Assembly: GCA_037179515.1 (NCBI GenBank)
Contig: JAXCGZ010022647.1
Span: forward strand, 100,001 to 164,000
From: Halocaridina rubra
Lineage: Eukaryota > Arthropoda > Malacostraca > Decapoda > Atyidae
Reading direction: 5' to 3'
DNA length: 64,000 nt
Shown: positions 39,936-51,100 of the stretch, piece after piece
How positions within the stretch are numbered: position 1 is the stretch's first letter
Layout: the number at the start of each line of letters is the position of its first letter
Program-made: the position numbers and the translations under genes
Notes under the pieces: generated by a model
What the model saw: only the letters and a program-made list of their open reading frames with translations
Told to the model about the DNA's origin: nothing
The model's database searches: none

Positions 39936-40625
39936 TTGCTGTGCAGAGTAAGAGAATTTATGAAAAAATGGTTTTCCCAATGTAAAAGATGTGGGAGATT
40001 GTTTATTACCTTTTTATTTAGAATTAAGCAGGATCTTTCTCTGTATGAAGATGGCTTACTGTATAGGAATCGTATAGTTGTTTCTGAAATCCTAAGAAAT
40101 TGTGTTTTGGATATACACCATGATGGTCACAAGGGAATTGTTGCCATGAAAGCAGGAGCAAGGTATTTTGTATATTGGCCCAATATGGACCAAGATATTA
40201 ATCAAGTGACATCAAATTGTGCACTTTGTGTTACTAATCTTAAACCTAGGGTCATACCTCCTTTGTCATGGCCTGCTGTGGATATACCTTGGTTACGTTT
40301 GCATGTTGACTACTGTGGACCTATTGATAATGATAATTTTTTTATTATTATTGATGCTTATTCTAAATTCATTGATATATTTCCATGTAAGAATATTACT
40401 TCAGAGGGTACTATACAACGTTTAAGAACCTCTTTTGCAATTTACGGTATTCCAGATACCATTGTGTCAGACAATGCTACTTGTTTTACATCCAAAGAGA
40501 CTCAGGACTTCTTTAAGAAAAATAGTATTACTCACTGTTCTGAAGCACCTTACAACCCTAGCACTAATGGTCTTGCAGAACGGGCTGTGAAAATATTTAA
40601 GGAGAATTTTAAGAAAATGGATTGA
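39936..40625 (+). pseudogene. Gypsy 1 integrase
   Basis: 229-residue frame. The HHCC zinc-binding part is HHDGHKGIVAMK with NCALC. The catalytic core shows D (HVDYCGPI), D (IVSDNATCFTS) and E (NPSTNGLAERAVKIF). A premature TGA at 40624 ends it. Downstream, 40866-41231 encodes the integrase tail (KVLGKSNYLVSVNVNG) to RPTRKIMKPDRLIEHV. Confidence 0.85.
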
Positions 40626-40865
40626 AAACTATCTGTTCAAACTAGAATTTAAAAATTTGTGTATTCTTATAGACGTGCAGTACAGTCATCTACAGGCTGC
40701 TCTCCTGCTGAATTGATGTTTGGCAGGAAATTTAAGGGCCCCTTAGATAATGTTTTGCCCAAGTAGCAAGAAACATTCGATTGTCATGATTCAAAATTTG
40801 AAGTAGGTGATGCAGTATATACAAAGAATTTTGGTAGAGGCCCAGAGTGGGTTGAAGCAAAAATT

Positions 40866-41231
40866 GTGAAAGTTCTTGGTAAAAGTAATTATTTAGTTTC
40901 TGTGAATGTTAATGGTAATTTAATTTGGAAACGTCATTTATCACAACTATTTGAATGGAAACTGTATAATTCCGGTGAAGTTTATAAACCTTTACCTCCC
41001 AATGACATGATGCCTGTAATACCCAAATGTCCTTTGTATTTTTCCTCTAATGATGGTTCTATTAAGGAAAGTAGTCCTGATAATATTGTTAACCTTGATC
41101 GATGTAACCCCAGTTGTGTTCAAACCAATGTTGATGATAATGTTACCCTTACAAAAAGTAACTTTAATGATGTCTTGAAGAGGCCCACCAGAAAGATTAT
41201 GAAACCTGATAGACTGATTGAACATGTTTAA
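40866..41231 (+). pseudogene. Gypsy 1 integrase C-terminal tail
   Basis: 121-residue frame ending 28 bp before the 3' LTR. It has the GPY/F-like part (VLGKSNYLVSVNVNGNLIWK) and an R-P-x-R-x-x-x-K-P-D-R-L terminus seen in related pol proteins. Confidence 0.75.
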
Positions 41232-41259
41232 GGAATTTAAAAGCCTAAGGGGGGAGAAT

Positions 41260-41502
41260 TGATATGTATTGAATATAATTGAGACTCAACACTCCTCCCT
41301 TATTCTATATCGTTATTGTTATTTCTTTCTGTAATAATGCGGGGGATGACGTTTTGTTTACTTTTGTCTTCTTCCTGCCTTCCCACTAGAATGGAAAATC
41401 ACAATGACTTCCGACCAGTGTTATTTTTGCTAATAAATGTGTATTTTAGGATTGCACATATTATTTAATGCCTTATTATAATCTTAAGGCTAATATATTT
41501 CA
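41260..41502 (+). repeat. 3' LTR of Gypsy element 1
   Basis: 243 bp, TGATATGTATTG...ATATATTTCA, preceded by a polypurine tract and followed by CTTGT, the target duplication. Confidence 0.92.
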
Positions 41503-44348
41503 CTTGTCCTTAAAACTATGGATTAAGTTAGCATTAACTCCTCCTCGCTGAGTGAATTCCAATTATCAACTGCTCTTACACTGTAAAAGTACTTGCCATA
41601 TAATAACTGTGAAAGAATTTAAACTGTCACCATATTCCCCCTCAATCTTCTAGCTTCGAGTGATAGTAATTCCAATTCCCTCAGCCTCTCATCATAACTG
41701 AGATAGCATATTTCTGGCACCAGTTTCGTGGCATATCTTTGAACTTTTTCCAGCTTAACTCACATAGGTTACATAAATATCTCTGAAAATTTCCTTGTCT
41801 ATGTGCCTGAAGGCTACCCTTATGTTTGCTAAGAAAGCATATGCTGCCCTTACTATGCCATTTATATGCATTTCTGGAGACAAATCGGCCAGTATGCTTA
41901 CTCCTAGATCTCTCACGTTCTCTGTCTCTTGAATTTGTACTCCAGCCACCAAGTAGTCAAGCTTGGGCCTTCTTGCACTTGTGTCCATTCTCATTACCTT
42001 ACATTTTGAAGTATTAAATTTCATTAGTCACTTTTTCTGACCACTCATGCAGACTATTTAGATCTTCCTGAAGTTCTCTACCATTGTTTTTTTCTTACTT
42101 TCTTCATAATCTTTGCATCATCTGCAAACATATTCATGAATGAATTTACAGACTCTGGTAAGTCATTTACATATACAAGGAACAAAAGTGGCCCTAAAAC
42201 TGAACCCTGTGGAACTCCACTAATAACTCTTCTCCATTCAGACACTGAGTGTCTTACTCTAACCCTCTGTTCCCTTCCTTCTAAGTAAGTTTTTATTAAT
42301 TTCAAGACATTTCCACCTATTCTAGCCATTGCTTGCAGTTTCTTAATAAGTCTCCCGTGTGGGACAGTGTCAGATGCTTGCTGGAAGTCTAGGAATATGC
42401 ACTCTGCCCAGCCCTCTCTTTCCTGTAAGATTCAGCTTACCTCATCATAAAATTCTAATAAGTTTGCTACTGTTGATCTACCTTTTCTGAAGCCATGTTG
42501 TCTCACTGACAAAAAGTGGAAGGATTACAAGGGAAGAGAGATTTGTTTCCTTAGTAGTCTCTCCATAACTTTGCAAACTATGCTGGTCAAGGAAACAGGT
42601 CTATAGTTTTGAGCCATATCCCTCCTTCCCTTCTTGAAGTTTGGTATCACGTTCGCTTGTTTCCAGCATTCTGGAATCTCCCCTAACTCCAGCGACTTTT
42701 TAAATATGATACTTAGTGCAGCTGATATTGAATTTGCGCATTTATTTAAGTACATGAGGGGATATATCATCAGGACCTGTAGCTTTATGAACATCTAACT
42801 CTATCAGCGCTTTGCATACCTCTGTGGCTAGTACAGTGGTAACGCGCTGGCTTCGCATTCACGAGGTCGAAAGATCGGTCCCCGTCCAAGACCGAGAGTT
42901 TAATCTGTTTACTGGCAGGAACTGCTGTGGCAGGGCACCACAGTGGGGAGTTGGGGCTTGTCCCGGCTGACGAATACCCATTGTATTGTAATGGAAATAA
43001 AGGTTTCTTCTTTCTTCTCTAATTCCTGCCCATGAGCTTCTATCTCTGCAATCTGAGGGGGAGGGGTATTTTCTACTGTAAATACCTTGTTCAAGATGTA
43101 CATTTCTTTTACAGTTTATTTGTTAAATAAGATTCTTCAGTCCATAACTGCTAAAAACCTCATTAATTTTGATGTACTTTCCTTTCAGATAGTTCCTCCT
43201 TGTGTCCTCAGTACCTCTGCTTTCAGGCAGAACATCTTCGATGATATATTCCATCAACATCACACAGTGGTCACTATTCCCAATTGGTGGATCATACTAA
43301 ATTTTTTCAATATCCAACACATTATCTGTGAATACTAGATCAAGCAGCGATACTCACCCCCACCCCTGGCCCTAGTTGGTTCCAATGCATGTTGGTGTAG
43401 AAAATTCCCTTGTACACAATTTAAAAATCTTGTCCCGAATGAGTTCTTAACACTGTGTATATCAAGATTTAACCAATCTATATCTCAATGATTAAAATCT
43501 CCCATAATCAATATCCCACATTTTCTCTCCCATGCAATGTTAACAACTGAGTTTATGACTTCAATAGTACCGATATGACTTTTTGCATAAACTTCTAGCC
43601 TATGTTGGTTCCTTGGTGGGTTATATACAGCAGTTATTAAAATGCTGTCTGACCCAGTATTTATTTGAGCAACAAGAAATTCCTTGAACTCACTTTCTGT
43701 AGCAAAGTTTTTTTCTTCAACCTGAAACCTTTCACTTATGAGCAATGCTATCCCTCCACCAGTCCTCTCAGGTCTTTCAACCCTTAATATTCAGAAGCCC
43801 TTAGGAAAAACTGTGACACTGTTTATGTCCTCAATTAACTTAGTCTCTGTAGCTTCTTCTGTGTGCCTTACTGTTGTGAGTCATATCCTTTAATTCTACT
43901 GCCTTACCAGCTCATCCATCAGCATTTGTGTACAGCAATGTTAATGAGGCCCCATCTCCTGATCTTCTTTCATTATCTTTTTTATCTCCCCTTTGTCTGG
44001 AAGAACTCTGAAACAAAATTTTTTTCTTCTTTTCATTTCTTTCTTCATTTAACCTTCTAGCCTCTTGCAACAAGTTTTTGATCTTTTCCATCTCATCCCG
44101 TGTTCTGTATGGTCTAAAGAACACTGTATTGAAGTCTTGAAGGTCTTTTAGTCTTTTTTTCCTCATCAGTATACTTCTACATGTGTCCCCTCTTTCAAAG
44201 GTTACTGTCATTGGTCTTTACTTTCCCTCCCTAGAATATTTACCTTATTGGTGAAGGTTTACAATATCCTCTGGACTACATAATATTCCAAGCTTCTTTA
44301 CCAGGTCTAAAATCCTAGCTTTATTTTCTTCAAGTCTTCTCTGCCATA
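41503..44348 (-). mobile_element. CR1/L2-like LINE copy K, main part
   Basis: Continues from 36600 beyond the Gypsy insertion. It spans RT C-terminus, RT core (FADDAKIMKKVR at about 42110), linker, endonuclease (43485-43745 with LITAVYNPPRNQHRL, GDFNH) and the ORF1 C-terminus (43912-44211), ending near ORF1 WQ-RLEE. A SINE interrupts it at 42840-43016. In this copy ORF1 reads straight through into SGDGASLTLLYTNADG because of a longer A run. Many stops mean it is inactive. Confidence 0.9.
42840..43016 (+). mobile_element. tRNA-Ala-like SINE inserted in LINE copy K
   Basis: The head AGTACAGTGGTAACGCGCTG is A-box-like; CTTCGCATTCACGAGG resembles the anticodon arm of tRNA-Ala(CGC); GATCGGTCCCC is B-box-like. 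A body of about 110 bp ends ATGGAAATAAAGG-TTTCTTC. The LINE reads CCTCTGTGGCT on the left and CTCTAAT on the right with about 14 bp missing. It is not a working tRNA because the T arm is eroded. Confidence 0.82.
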
Positions 44349-44373
44349 TTTATACATACATATCAGTGTTAGC

Positions 44374-45175
44374 ATGGGAGGAAGGAAGGTAAGGGCACTT
44401 GTCGGTTCAGGTTCTTGCATCACAGTGTGTGCTTCTCAATTGGTGGGGAAATGCACAGCGAAGGTAGAAGGGTTAATAACGGTGGATGGAAGACAGATTG
44501 AATGTGAGGGTAGTAAAGAAAGAGTTGACAGTGCAAGGAATACACCTGAGAACTACAGCAATTGTAATTGCTAAGGTGATAACTGGCATATATGTAGTAA
44601 TGGAAATGGATGTGATTAACAGACTGGGTTGGTGTGACAATTCGTGATGGATTTGCAGTATTTGGCAATGTACCGGTACCAGTGAACATTTCACAAGAAC
44701 GAGAGGAAGGATAAGGTGTGCAGTGACAGTTGTGAATGCAAGGCTGGAAAGGGTGGCAGGAAAAATGAAAGCCAAGGAAGATGGAAAGTTGATAGGAGAA
44801 CTAGCTGCAGAACAGAAGGGAAGTCTGTGCGAGATAGTGGACAAGGATTTCATTGCAGAATTTGACGGTACTAAGTGGGTGGTGAAGTGGTATTTGAAAG
44901 AGGGGCTGCCGGTGTTAAAGAACAAGGTGGGCTGCTATGAGAGTGCAATGAAAGAGCATGTTAGGAGATAATTTGACCGAGAGGTGGAGAGGTGGATCGA
45001 TGAAGGTATACTGGTGCCATGGGGGACAGAAGTAGAATGTGGAGTGCTACCATTGATGGCGGTGTTTCTGCCAAACAAGAACAAGTTCGGCCAGTACTGG
45101 ATTACCGCAAACTTAACCAATACGTTATGTCTCACACTGGAAATGACGCTACTGATGTTTGCAGTTAGAGCCTGA
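44374..45175 (+). pseudogene. Gypsy 2 protease and RT N-terminus
   Basis: KVRALVGSGSCITVCASQLV is an aspartic-protease start with Gly in place of the catalytic Asp (VDSGS expected). After a frame change, 44723-44971 and 44984-45175 hold LKNKVGCYESAMKEHVRR and RWIDEGILVPWGTEVECGVL, the finger region of RT, followed by LPLMAVFLPNKNKFG. A stop at 44969 interrupts it. Confidence 0.75.
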
Positions 45176-45189
45176 GGGAGTGGAGGCAG

Positions 45190-45639
45190 ATGAGTGAGGC
45201 CTCTGCTATAGTTGATCTGAAGTCGACTTACCTGCAAGTACACATTGCAGAGAAGCTGTGGAAGTACTATTTCGTGAATTATGGAGGAAGGACATACTGC
45301 CTAACAAGGCTGGGCTTCGGACTAAGTTCACCACCAAGAATCATGACCAAGATCATCAAGACAGTATTAAGCAAGAGGAAAGGGATGGAAGTGGCCACAA
45401 ACTCGTATATAGATGATATACTGGTAGAAGAAACCAAGCTTAGTGTATCAGAAGTTTTGGAGCAGCTGCGTTTGTATGGGCTGGCTACAAAACCACCTGA
45501 GCCACTAGAAGGGAGAACTGCTTTGGGTCTGAGATTGGAAAGAGGGAAGAATGGTGAGATCGTTTTCTGTAGGGGTAATGAGATTCTGGAAGTGCAGCAA
45601 GACTTAAGTAGGACAGAGCTGTTTTCTTTGTGCGGATAA
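45190..45639 (+). pseudogene. Gypsy 2 RT core
   Basis: 149-residue frame. SAIVDLKSTYLQVHIAE gives the first catalytic Asp, and NSYIDDILVEETKLS the catalytic Asp pair. LTRLGFGLSSPPRIMTKIIK is the substrate-pocket block. The frame ends at a TAA at 45637. Confidence 0.82.
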
Positions 45640-45848
45640 ATGGTGGGCCATTATCCTGTGGCAGGTTGGTTACGAGTTGCTTGTAGTTACATAAAGAGGA
45701 CAACAGAGGGCATCAAATGGGAAAACAAGGTCGGGCAGCAAACGATGGAGATGTTGCAAGAGATGCCCCGAAGTCAGGTAAGGGTTTTGTGTAGTGCAAT
45801 GCGAGCAGCATTGCCACAGGAATAATCTTAGAGATTGACAATGAGACT

Positions 45849-46730
45849 GTGGAGGATGGTGCATGGTTCAGGAAGAAAGAGGGCTATAACCATATCAATG
45901 TGGCAAAGTTGGATGCTGTAATGAAAGGAGTCAATCTAGCTGTGAAGTGGGGACTGCGAGATGTTGAGGTGAAGATGGACTCGGCAACAGTGTTTGGTTG
46001 GTTGAAGTCGACTGTAACAGCAGAGCACAGGAATCGGACGAAGGGAGCCTTGGACATGATAGTTAAGCGCCGCTTGGGAACCTTGCAAGAGCTGATAGAG
46101 GACTTTGGGATGGAGTTGCGTCTATGTTTTGTGCCGTTGGAGAAGAACAAGGCAGATGTGCTAATTAGAGTGAGGAAGGCCTGGTTACGAATTCCGGATG
46201 AGATATCAGAAGAGGTTAGAGTATGTTGTGAAGGAGTGCCGGGTGTGGAGGACTTACATCAAATGCACCACATGGGAGTCAATAGGACTCTGTTTGTAGC
46301 AAGGGAGGTTGATCCAGGAGTCACAAGAGACAAGATCCAACAAGTAGTTAGGCAATGTGACAAGTGCCAATTGATCGATCCTCCACCAGTTGCGCATGAG
46401 GCTGGGGGGCTTAGAGTTGAAAACAACTGGAAGAGATTGGCGGTTGATGTTACACACTACAGGCAAGATTTGTTTTTGTCTGTGGTTGATTGCGGACCAG
46501 GCAGAGTGGCCAATTGGAGAGAGCTACGAGCAGAAAATGGAGAGGAAATTGCAGGAGTGTTGAATGGGTTGTTTTTAGAAAGGGGGCCTGTTGATGAAGT
46601 ATTGGTAGACAACAGTACAGCCTTTAGATCACAGGCTTTGAAGGATATGCTTGACAAATGGAATATCAACCGCTATTTTAGAGCTGCGTATTGGCCTAGT
46701 GGGAATGGAATTGTGGAGCGACATCATTGA
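45849..46730 (+). pseudogene. Gypsy 2 RNase H and integrase
   Basis: 293-residue frame. VKMDSATVFGWLKS and LRLCFVPLEKNKADVLIR are an RNase H end. HQMHHMGVNRTLFVARE with CDKCQ is the integrase zinc part. The core has D (RLAVDVTHY), D (VDEVLVDNSTAFRS) and E (WPSGNGIVERHH). The frame ends at TGA 46728, and the tail GDEVWVKQPNSRCTSQWGRG continues in another frame to about 47110. Confidence 0.82.
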
Positions 46731-47116
46731 ACAACCAAGGCCATGGCGGAGAGGGCTCAGGTGTCGCCATTGGAAGCAGTCTTCTGGTATAATATGTCCC
46801 CTAGGTCAGGTCAGGATGAAGGAACTGTGCCACAAAAAGCTGTCTTCAAGTATGAATGGTGACATCCAAGCAAGGTACCAAAGACGGATAAAGGAGACGA
46901 AGGGGCAGGTTCCATCAAGACTGGAGATGAGGTGTGGGTAAAGCAGCCCAACTCAAGATGCACGTCGCAATGGGGAAGGGGTACTGTGACCAATGTGAAT
47001 ACCCAAAATAATGTCTCTGTAGATGGGATGCCTCGGGACGTTCTGGATATTAGGAGAGTGGTGGACTCATCTACTGAGGACAAAGGGCCAGTTGAAGTAC
47101 AGGAGACTTAAGTTCC

Positions 47117-47476
47117 ATGGCGGCCGAACTGAGAAAGACGACGACCGGTGTGGATGAGAGATTACGTAGAGGGATTGCCGAGCGTGGAAGAGTGCTGAGA
47201 GATATTGGCCATCTATTGGTAGAGGGAGCTTTTGGTGCTCTTAGTGAACTTAAGATCAAGGGAGTGTGCGGTTTTGTGGAGACATTAGTTTTCGTTAATG
47301 ATTTGTATAATTTGGATCTGGTAACACTGTTTGGCAACACTGTGAACAGGATGCTGACTACATTTTTCGGCGAACGTTCGGGGATGAAAAGCAGTGCTTG
47401 TGGGTTTGTTGAGTTGGTTGACTTGTGTAATGGATTTGCTTTATTGAGCTGTGAGATGAAATTGCTTTATTATTGA
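47117..47476 (+). CDS. Hypothetical ORF downstream of Gypsy 2 integrase
   Basis: 119-residue frame, MAAELRKTTTGVDERLRRGI onward, with an amphipathic Arg/Glu-rich start and a Leu/Phe-rich end. No family was recognised. It may be a third ORF, a degraded tail, or chance; its position where a 3' LTR or env-like gene would sit is the only argument for relevance. Confidence 0.25.
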   Translation: MAAELRKTTTGVDERLRRGIAERGRVLRDIGHLLVEGAFGALSELKIKGVCGFVETLVFVNDLYNLDLVTLFGNTVNRMLTTFFGERSGMKSSACGFVELVDLCNGFALLSCEMKLLYY

Positions 47477-47653
47477 GTTGTGGATGTTTAGCGGGAGCTC
47501 CCAGTGTAGTTGTTGATTTCTTTTTGTATGTGGTGGTTTGGATATAGGGGGCAAGAAATCGGGTTTTGAACAGTTGTGAGTGGACTTTTAACTTCCAAAA
47601 CATGCAGGTGAAATTAAGTTGAGGTAATTGATATATATTATTTTTTCTATCTC

Positions 47654-50226
47654 AATAGGCTAGAAGTTTATGAGGAAAGTCATATAGGTACTATTGAAGT
47701 CATAAACTCAGTTGATAACATGGCGTATGAGAGAGAATGTAGGATTTTGATTATGGGAGATTTTAATCATAAAGAGATAGATTGGATAAATCTTGACCCA
47801 CACAGTGGTGAGGAGTCATTGGGGGCAAGATTCCTAGATTGCGTACAAGGGAATTTCCTACGCCAACATGTAATGGAACCAAAGAGGACCAGGGGTGGGG
47901 ATGAGCCAGCAATACTTGATCTAGTATTCACAGACAATGTGTTGGATATTGAAAAAATTGAGTATGAACCACCAATTGGAAAGAGTGACCACTGTGTGTT
48001 GTTGATGGAGTATATCATTAAAGATATTCTGCCTGAGAGTAGAGGCACTGGGGACATGAGGAGGAACTATCAGAAAGGAGATTACATCAAAATGGAAGAG
48101 CTTTTTGCAGTTATTGACTGGAGAACCTTATTTTACAACAAATCTGAACAAGAAATGTATGACATCTTTTGTGAGAAGTATGGGAAGATAGTAGATTGCT
48201 GCATACCTGTCACCAAAGTAGGTGTAATTCATGCCAGAGAGAAATGGTTCGATAATGAGTGTAAAAGAGCTAAAGAGTGGAGAGACAAATGCTGGAAAAG
48301 GTATAGGAGGAGAAAAAACATAAATGCCTGGCAAACCTACAAAAGAGCAAGAAATAACAACCTAAGTAAAAGAAGAGAGGCAGAGAGAGACTATGAGAGG
48401 GACATCACCAGGAAGGCTAAAGAAAATCCCAAGCTTTTCCACAGCTTTATCAGAGGATAACTGAAGGTAAAAGAACAAGTTTTAAGGCTAAAGAGAGCGG
48501 ATGGAAGCATCACTGAGATGGATGAAGAGATCTGCAAAGAATTGAACAAGGAGTTTCAGTCAGTATTTACAGTAGAAAATGCCCCACCCCCTCAGATTTC
48601 AGAGATAGAAGCTCAAGGGCCAGCATTAGAGAACATCAACCTTACAGTCACAGAGGTATGCAAAGCGCTGATGGATTTAGATGTTCATAAAGCTACAGGT
48701 CCTGATGACAAATCCCCTCATGTGCTTAAAAAATGCGCAAACTCAATATCAGTGGCACTAAGTATCATAATTAAAAAGTCACTGGAGTCGGGGGAGATTC
48801 CAAGATGCTGGAAACAAGCAAACGTGATACCTATCTTCAAAAAGGGAAGGAGGGATACGGCTCTGAACTATAGACCAGTTTCCTTGACCAGCATAATTTG
48901 CAAAGTTATGGAGAAACTACTAAGGAAACAAATCTCTCTTCACTTGGAATCCTTCAACTTTATGTAAGTGAGGCAACATGGCTTCAGAGAAGGTATATCA
49001 ACAGTAACATACTTATTAGAATTTTATGATGAGGTAAGCCAAATCTTACAGGAAAGAGAGGGCTGGGCAGATTGCATATTCCTAGACTTCCAGAAAGCAT
49101 TTGACACTATTTCACATGGGAGACTTATTAGGAAGCTGCAAGCAATGCCTAGAATAGGGGGAAATGTCTTGGAATGGATAAAAACTTACTTAGAAGGAAG
49201 GGAACAGAGGGTTAGAGTAAGACATTCAGTGTCTTAATGGAGAAGAGTTAGTAGTTGAGTTCCACAGGGATCAGTTTTAGGGCCACTTTTGTTCCTTGTA
49301 TATGTAAATGACCTACCAGAGTCTGTAAAATCATTCATGAATATGTTTGCAGCTGATGCAAAGATTGTGAAGAAAGTAAAAACGAGAACAATGGTAGAGA
49401 ACTTCAGGAAGATCTAAATAGTCTGCATGAGTGGTCAGAAAAGTGGCTAATGAAATTCAATACTTCAAAATGTAAGGTAATGAGAATGGGTACAAGTGCA
49501 AGAAGGCCCAAGCTTGACTGCTCTGTGGCTGGAGTACAACTTCAAGAGACAGAAAATGAGAGAGATCTAGGAGTAAACAGACTGGCAGATTTGTCTCCAG
49601 AAATACATATAAATGGCATAGAAAGGGCAGGATATGCATTCTTATCAAATGTAAGTGTAGCTGTCACGCATATGGACAAGGAAATGTTCAGAAATATCTA
49701 TGTAACCTATGTGAGGCCAAAACTCGAATATGCAGCCCCCTTTTGGAATCCACACTTGAAAAAGCACATAGCTAAGCTTGAAAAAGTTCAAAGACATGCC
49801 ACGAAACTGGTGCCAGAAATACGCAATCTCAGTTATGATGAGAGGCTGAGGGAATTAGACTTGCCATCACTCGAAGCCAGAAGATTGAGGGGGGATATGG
49901 TAACAGTCTTTAAATTCCTTCATGGTTATGATAGAGTGGATAGGGACCGATATTTTGATATGGCAGGCTCTAGAACTAGAGGTCATAGTTTGAAGCTTGG
50001 TAAGAAAACTTCTTTGCTGGAAGTAAGGAAATACTTTTTCAGTGTAAGAGTAGTTGATAATTGGAATTGGGTAAGCGAGGAGGTAGTTAATGCTATCCCA
50101 ATCCATAGTTTTAAGGACAGGTATGATAAGTATCACTAAGTAGAAAATGGAACTGATCAGGAGACGGGAAGATACGAGCTTTGGGCTCTTTCCCGTAAAC
50201 ACAATTAGGAAATAACAATTAGGAAG
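47654..50226 (+). mobile_element. CR1/L2-like LINE copy L, 5'-truncated pseudogene
   Basis: Begins in the endonuclease (NRLEVYEES) and runs to the tail. ORF2 is broken by point stops at 48458 (GGA TAA), 48965, 49235 and 49256 (all single-base changes against copy P) and a one-base deletion in the A run near 49380. RT FADD reads FAADA here (catalytic Asp lost). Open pieces are 47720-48460, 48518-48967, 48968-49237 and 49450-50139. The tail is degenerate, then (AC)n. Confidence 0.92.
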
Positions 50227-50249
50227 TCACACACACACACACACACACA
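50227..50249. repeat. (AC)n at the joint of copies L and M
   Basis: AC run directly between the 3' tail of copy L and the truncated 5' start of copy M. Confidence 0.95.
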
Positions 50250-51071
50250 ATGGTAGAGAACTTCATGAAGATAATACTCTGCACGACTGGTCAGAAAAGT
50301 GGCTAATGAAATTCAATACTTCAAAATGTATGCTAATGAGAATGGGTACAAGTGCAAGAAGGCCCAAGCTTGACTACTCAGTGGCTGGAGTACAACTTCA
50401 AGAGACAGAAAATGAGAGAGATCTAGGAGTAAACATACTAGCAGATTTGTCTCCAAAAATACATATAAATGGCATAGTAAGGGCAGCATATGCATTCTTA
50501 TCAAATGTAAGGGTAGCCTTCAGGCACATAGACAAGGAAATGTTCAGAAATATTTATGTAACCTATGTGAGGCCAAAACTCGAATATGCAGCCCTCTTTT
50601 GGAATCCGCACTTGAAAAAGCACATAGCTAAGCTTGAAAAAGTTCAAAGACATGCCATGAAATTGGTGCCAGAAATACGTATTCTCAGTTATGATGAGAG
50701 GCTGAGGGAATTAGACTTACCATCACTCGAAGCTAGAAGATTGAGGGGGGATATGGTCACAGTCTTGAAATTCCTTCATGGTTATGATAGAGTGGATAGG
50801 GATCGATATTTTGATATGGCAGTCTCTAGAACTAAAGGTCATAGTTTGAAGCTTCGTAAGAAAACTTCTTTGCAGGACGTAAGGAAATACTTTTTCAGTG
50901 TAAGAGTAGTTGATAATTGGAATTGGCTAAGCGAGGAGGTAGTTAGTAATGCTATCTCAATCAATAGTTTTAAAGACAGGTATGATAAGTATGACTAAGT
51001 ATAAAATGGAACCGATCAGGAGACGGGAAGATACGAGCATTAGGCTCTTTTCTGTAAACACAATTAAGTAA
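50247..51071 (+). mobile_element. CR1/L2-like LINE copy M, 5'-truncated
   Basis: Starts just after the FADD motif (NGRELHEDN-) and contains the RT C-terminus (ORF 50306-50998, ending SFKDRYDKYD), hairpin 3' UTR and tail. Inserted at the end of the (AC)n of copy L. Confidence 0.92.
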
Positions 51072-51100
51072 TCACAAACACACACACACACACACACACA
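51072..51100. repeat. (AC)n at the joint of copies M and N
   Basis: AC run between the tail of copy M and the 5' start of copy N. Copy N begins with a short local duplication of GTGTCACA. Confidence 0.95.

Larger units (their letters stand above)
36601..41502 (+). mobile_element. Ty3/Gypsy LTR retrotransposon 1, degenerate, with both LTRs
   Basis: 4.9-kb element with 240-243 bp LTRs, PBS-like sequence, gag, CCHC knuckle (CRHCGLGDHQSDKC, about 37856), protease (FELDTGSGAFTIS, 38155), RT (KLDLKNAYLQL; LDDIIVVG at 39030), RNase H (VVDASPMGVG; NTDHKSLVHHF), integrase, and polypurine tract AAGGGGGGAGAA before the 3' LTR. A 5-bp CTTGT duplication (36596-36600 and 41503-41507) marks insertion into LINE copy K. 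The order protease-RT-RNase H-integrase is Ty3/Gypsy. At least ten stops or frameshifts and clearly diverged LTRs show it is old and inactive. Confidence 0.93.
44349..47653 (+). mobile_element. Gypsy-like retrotransposon 2 pol, no LTRs seen
   Basis: Plus-strand protease, RT, RNase H and integrase in Ty3/Gypsy order, in a GC-richer sequence than the surroundings. It fills the gap between the minus-strand CR1/L2 copy K (5' break at 44348) and the plus-strand copy L (5' break at 47654). No LTR pair, PBS or target duplication was found, so it is a fragment or both ends were lost. The pol is broken by only a few stops or frameshifts. Confidence 0.85.
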
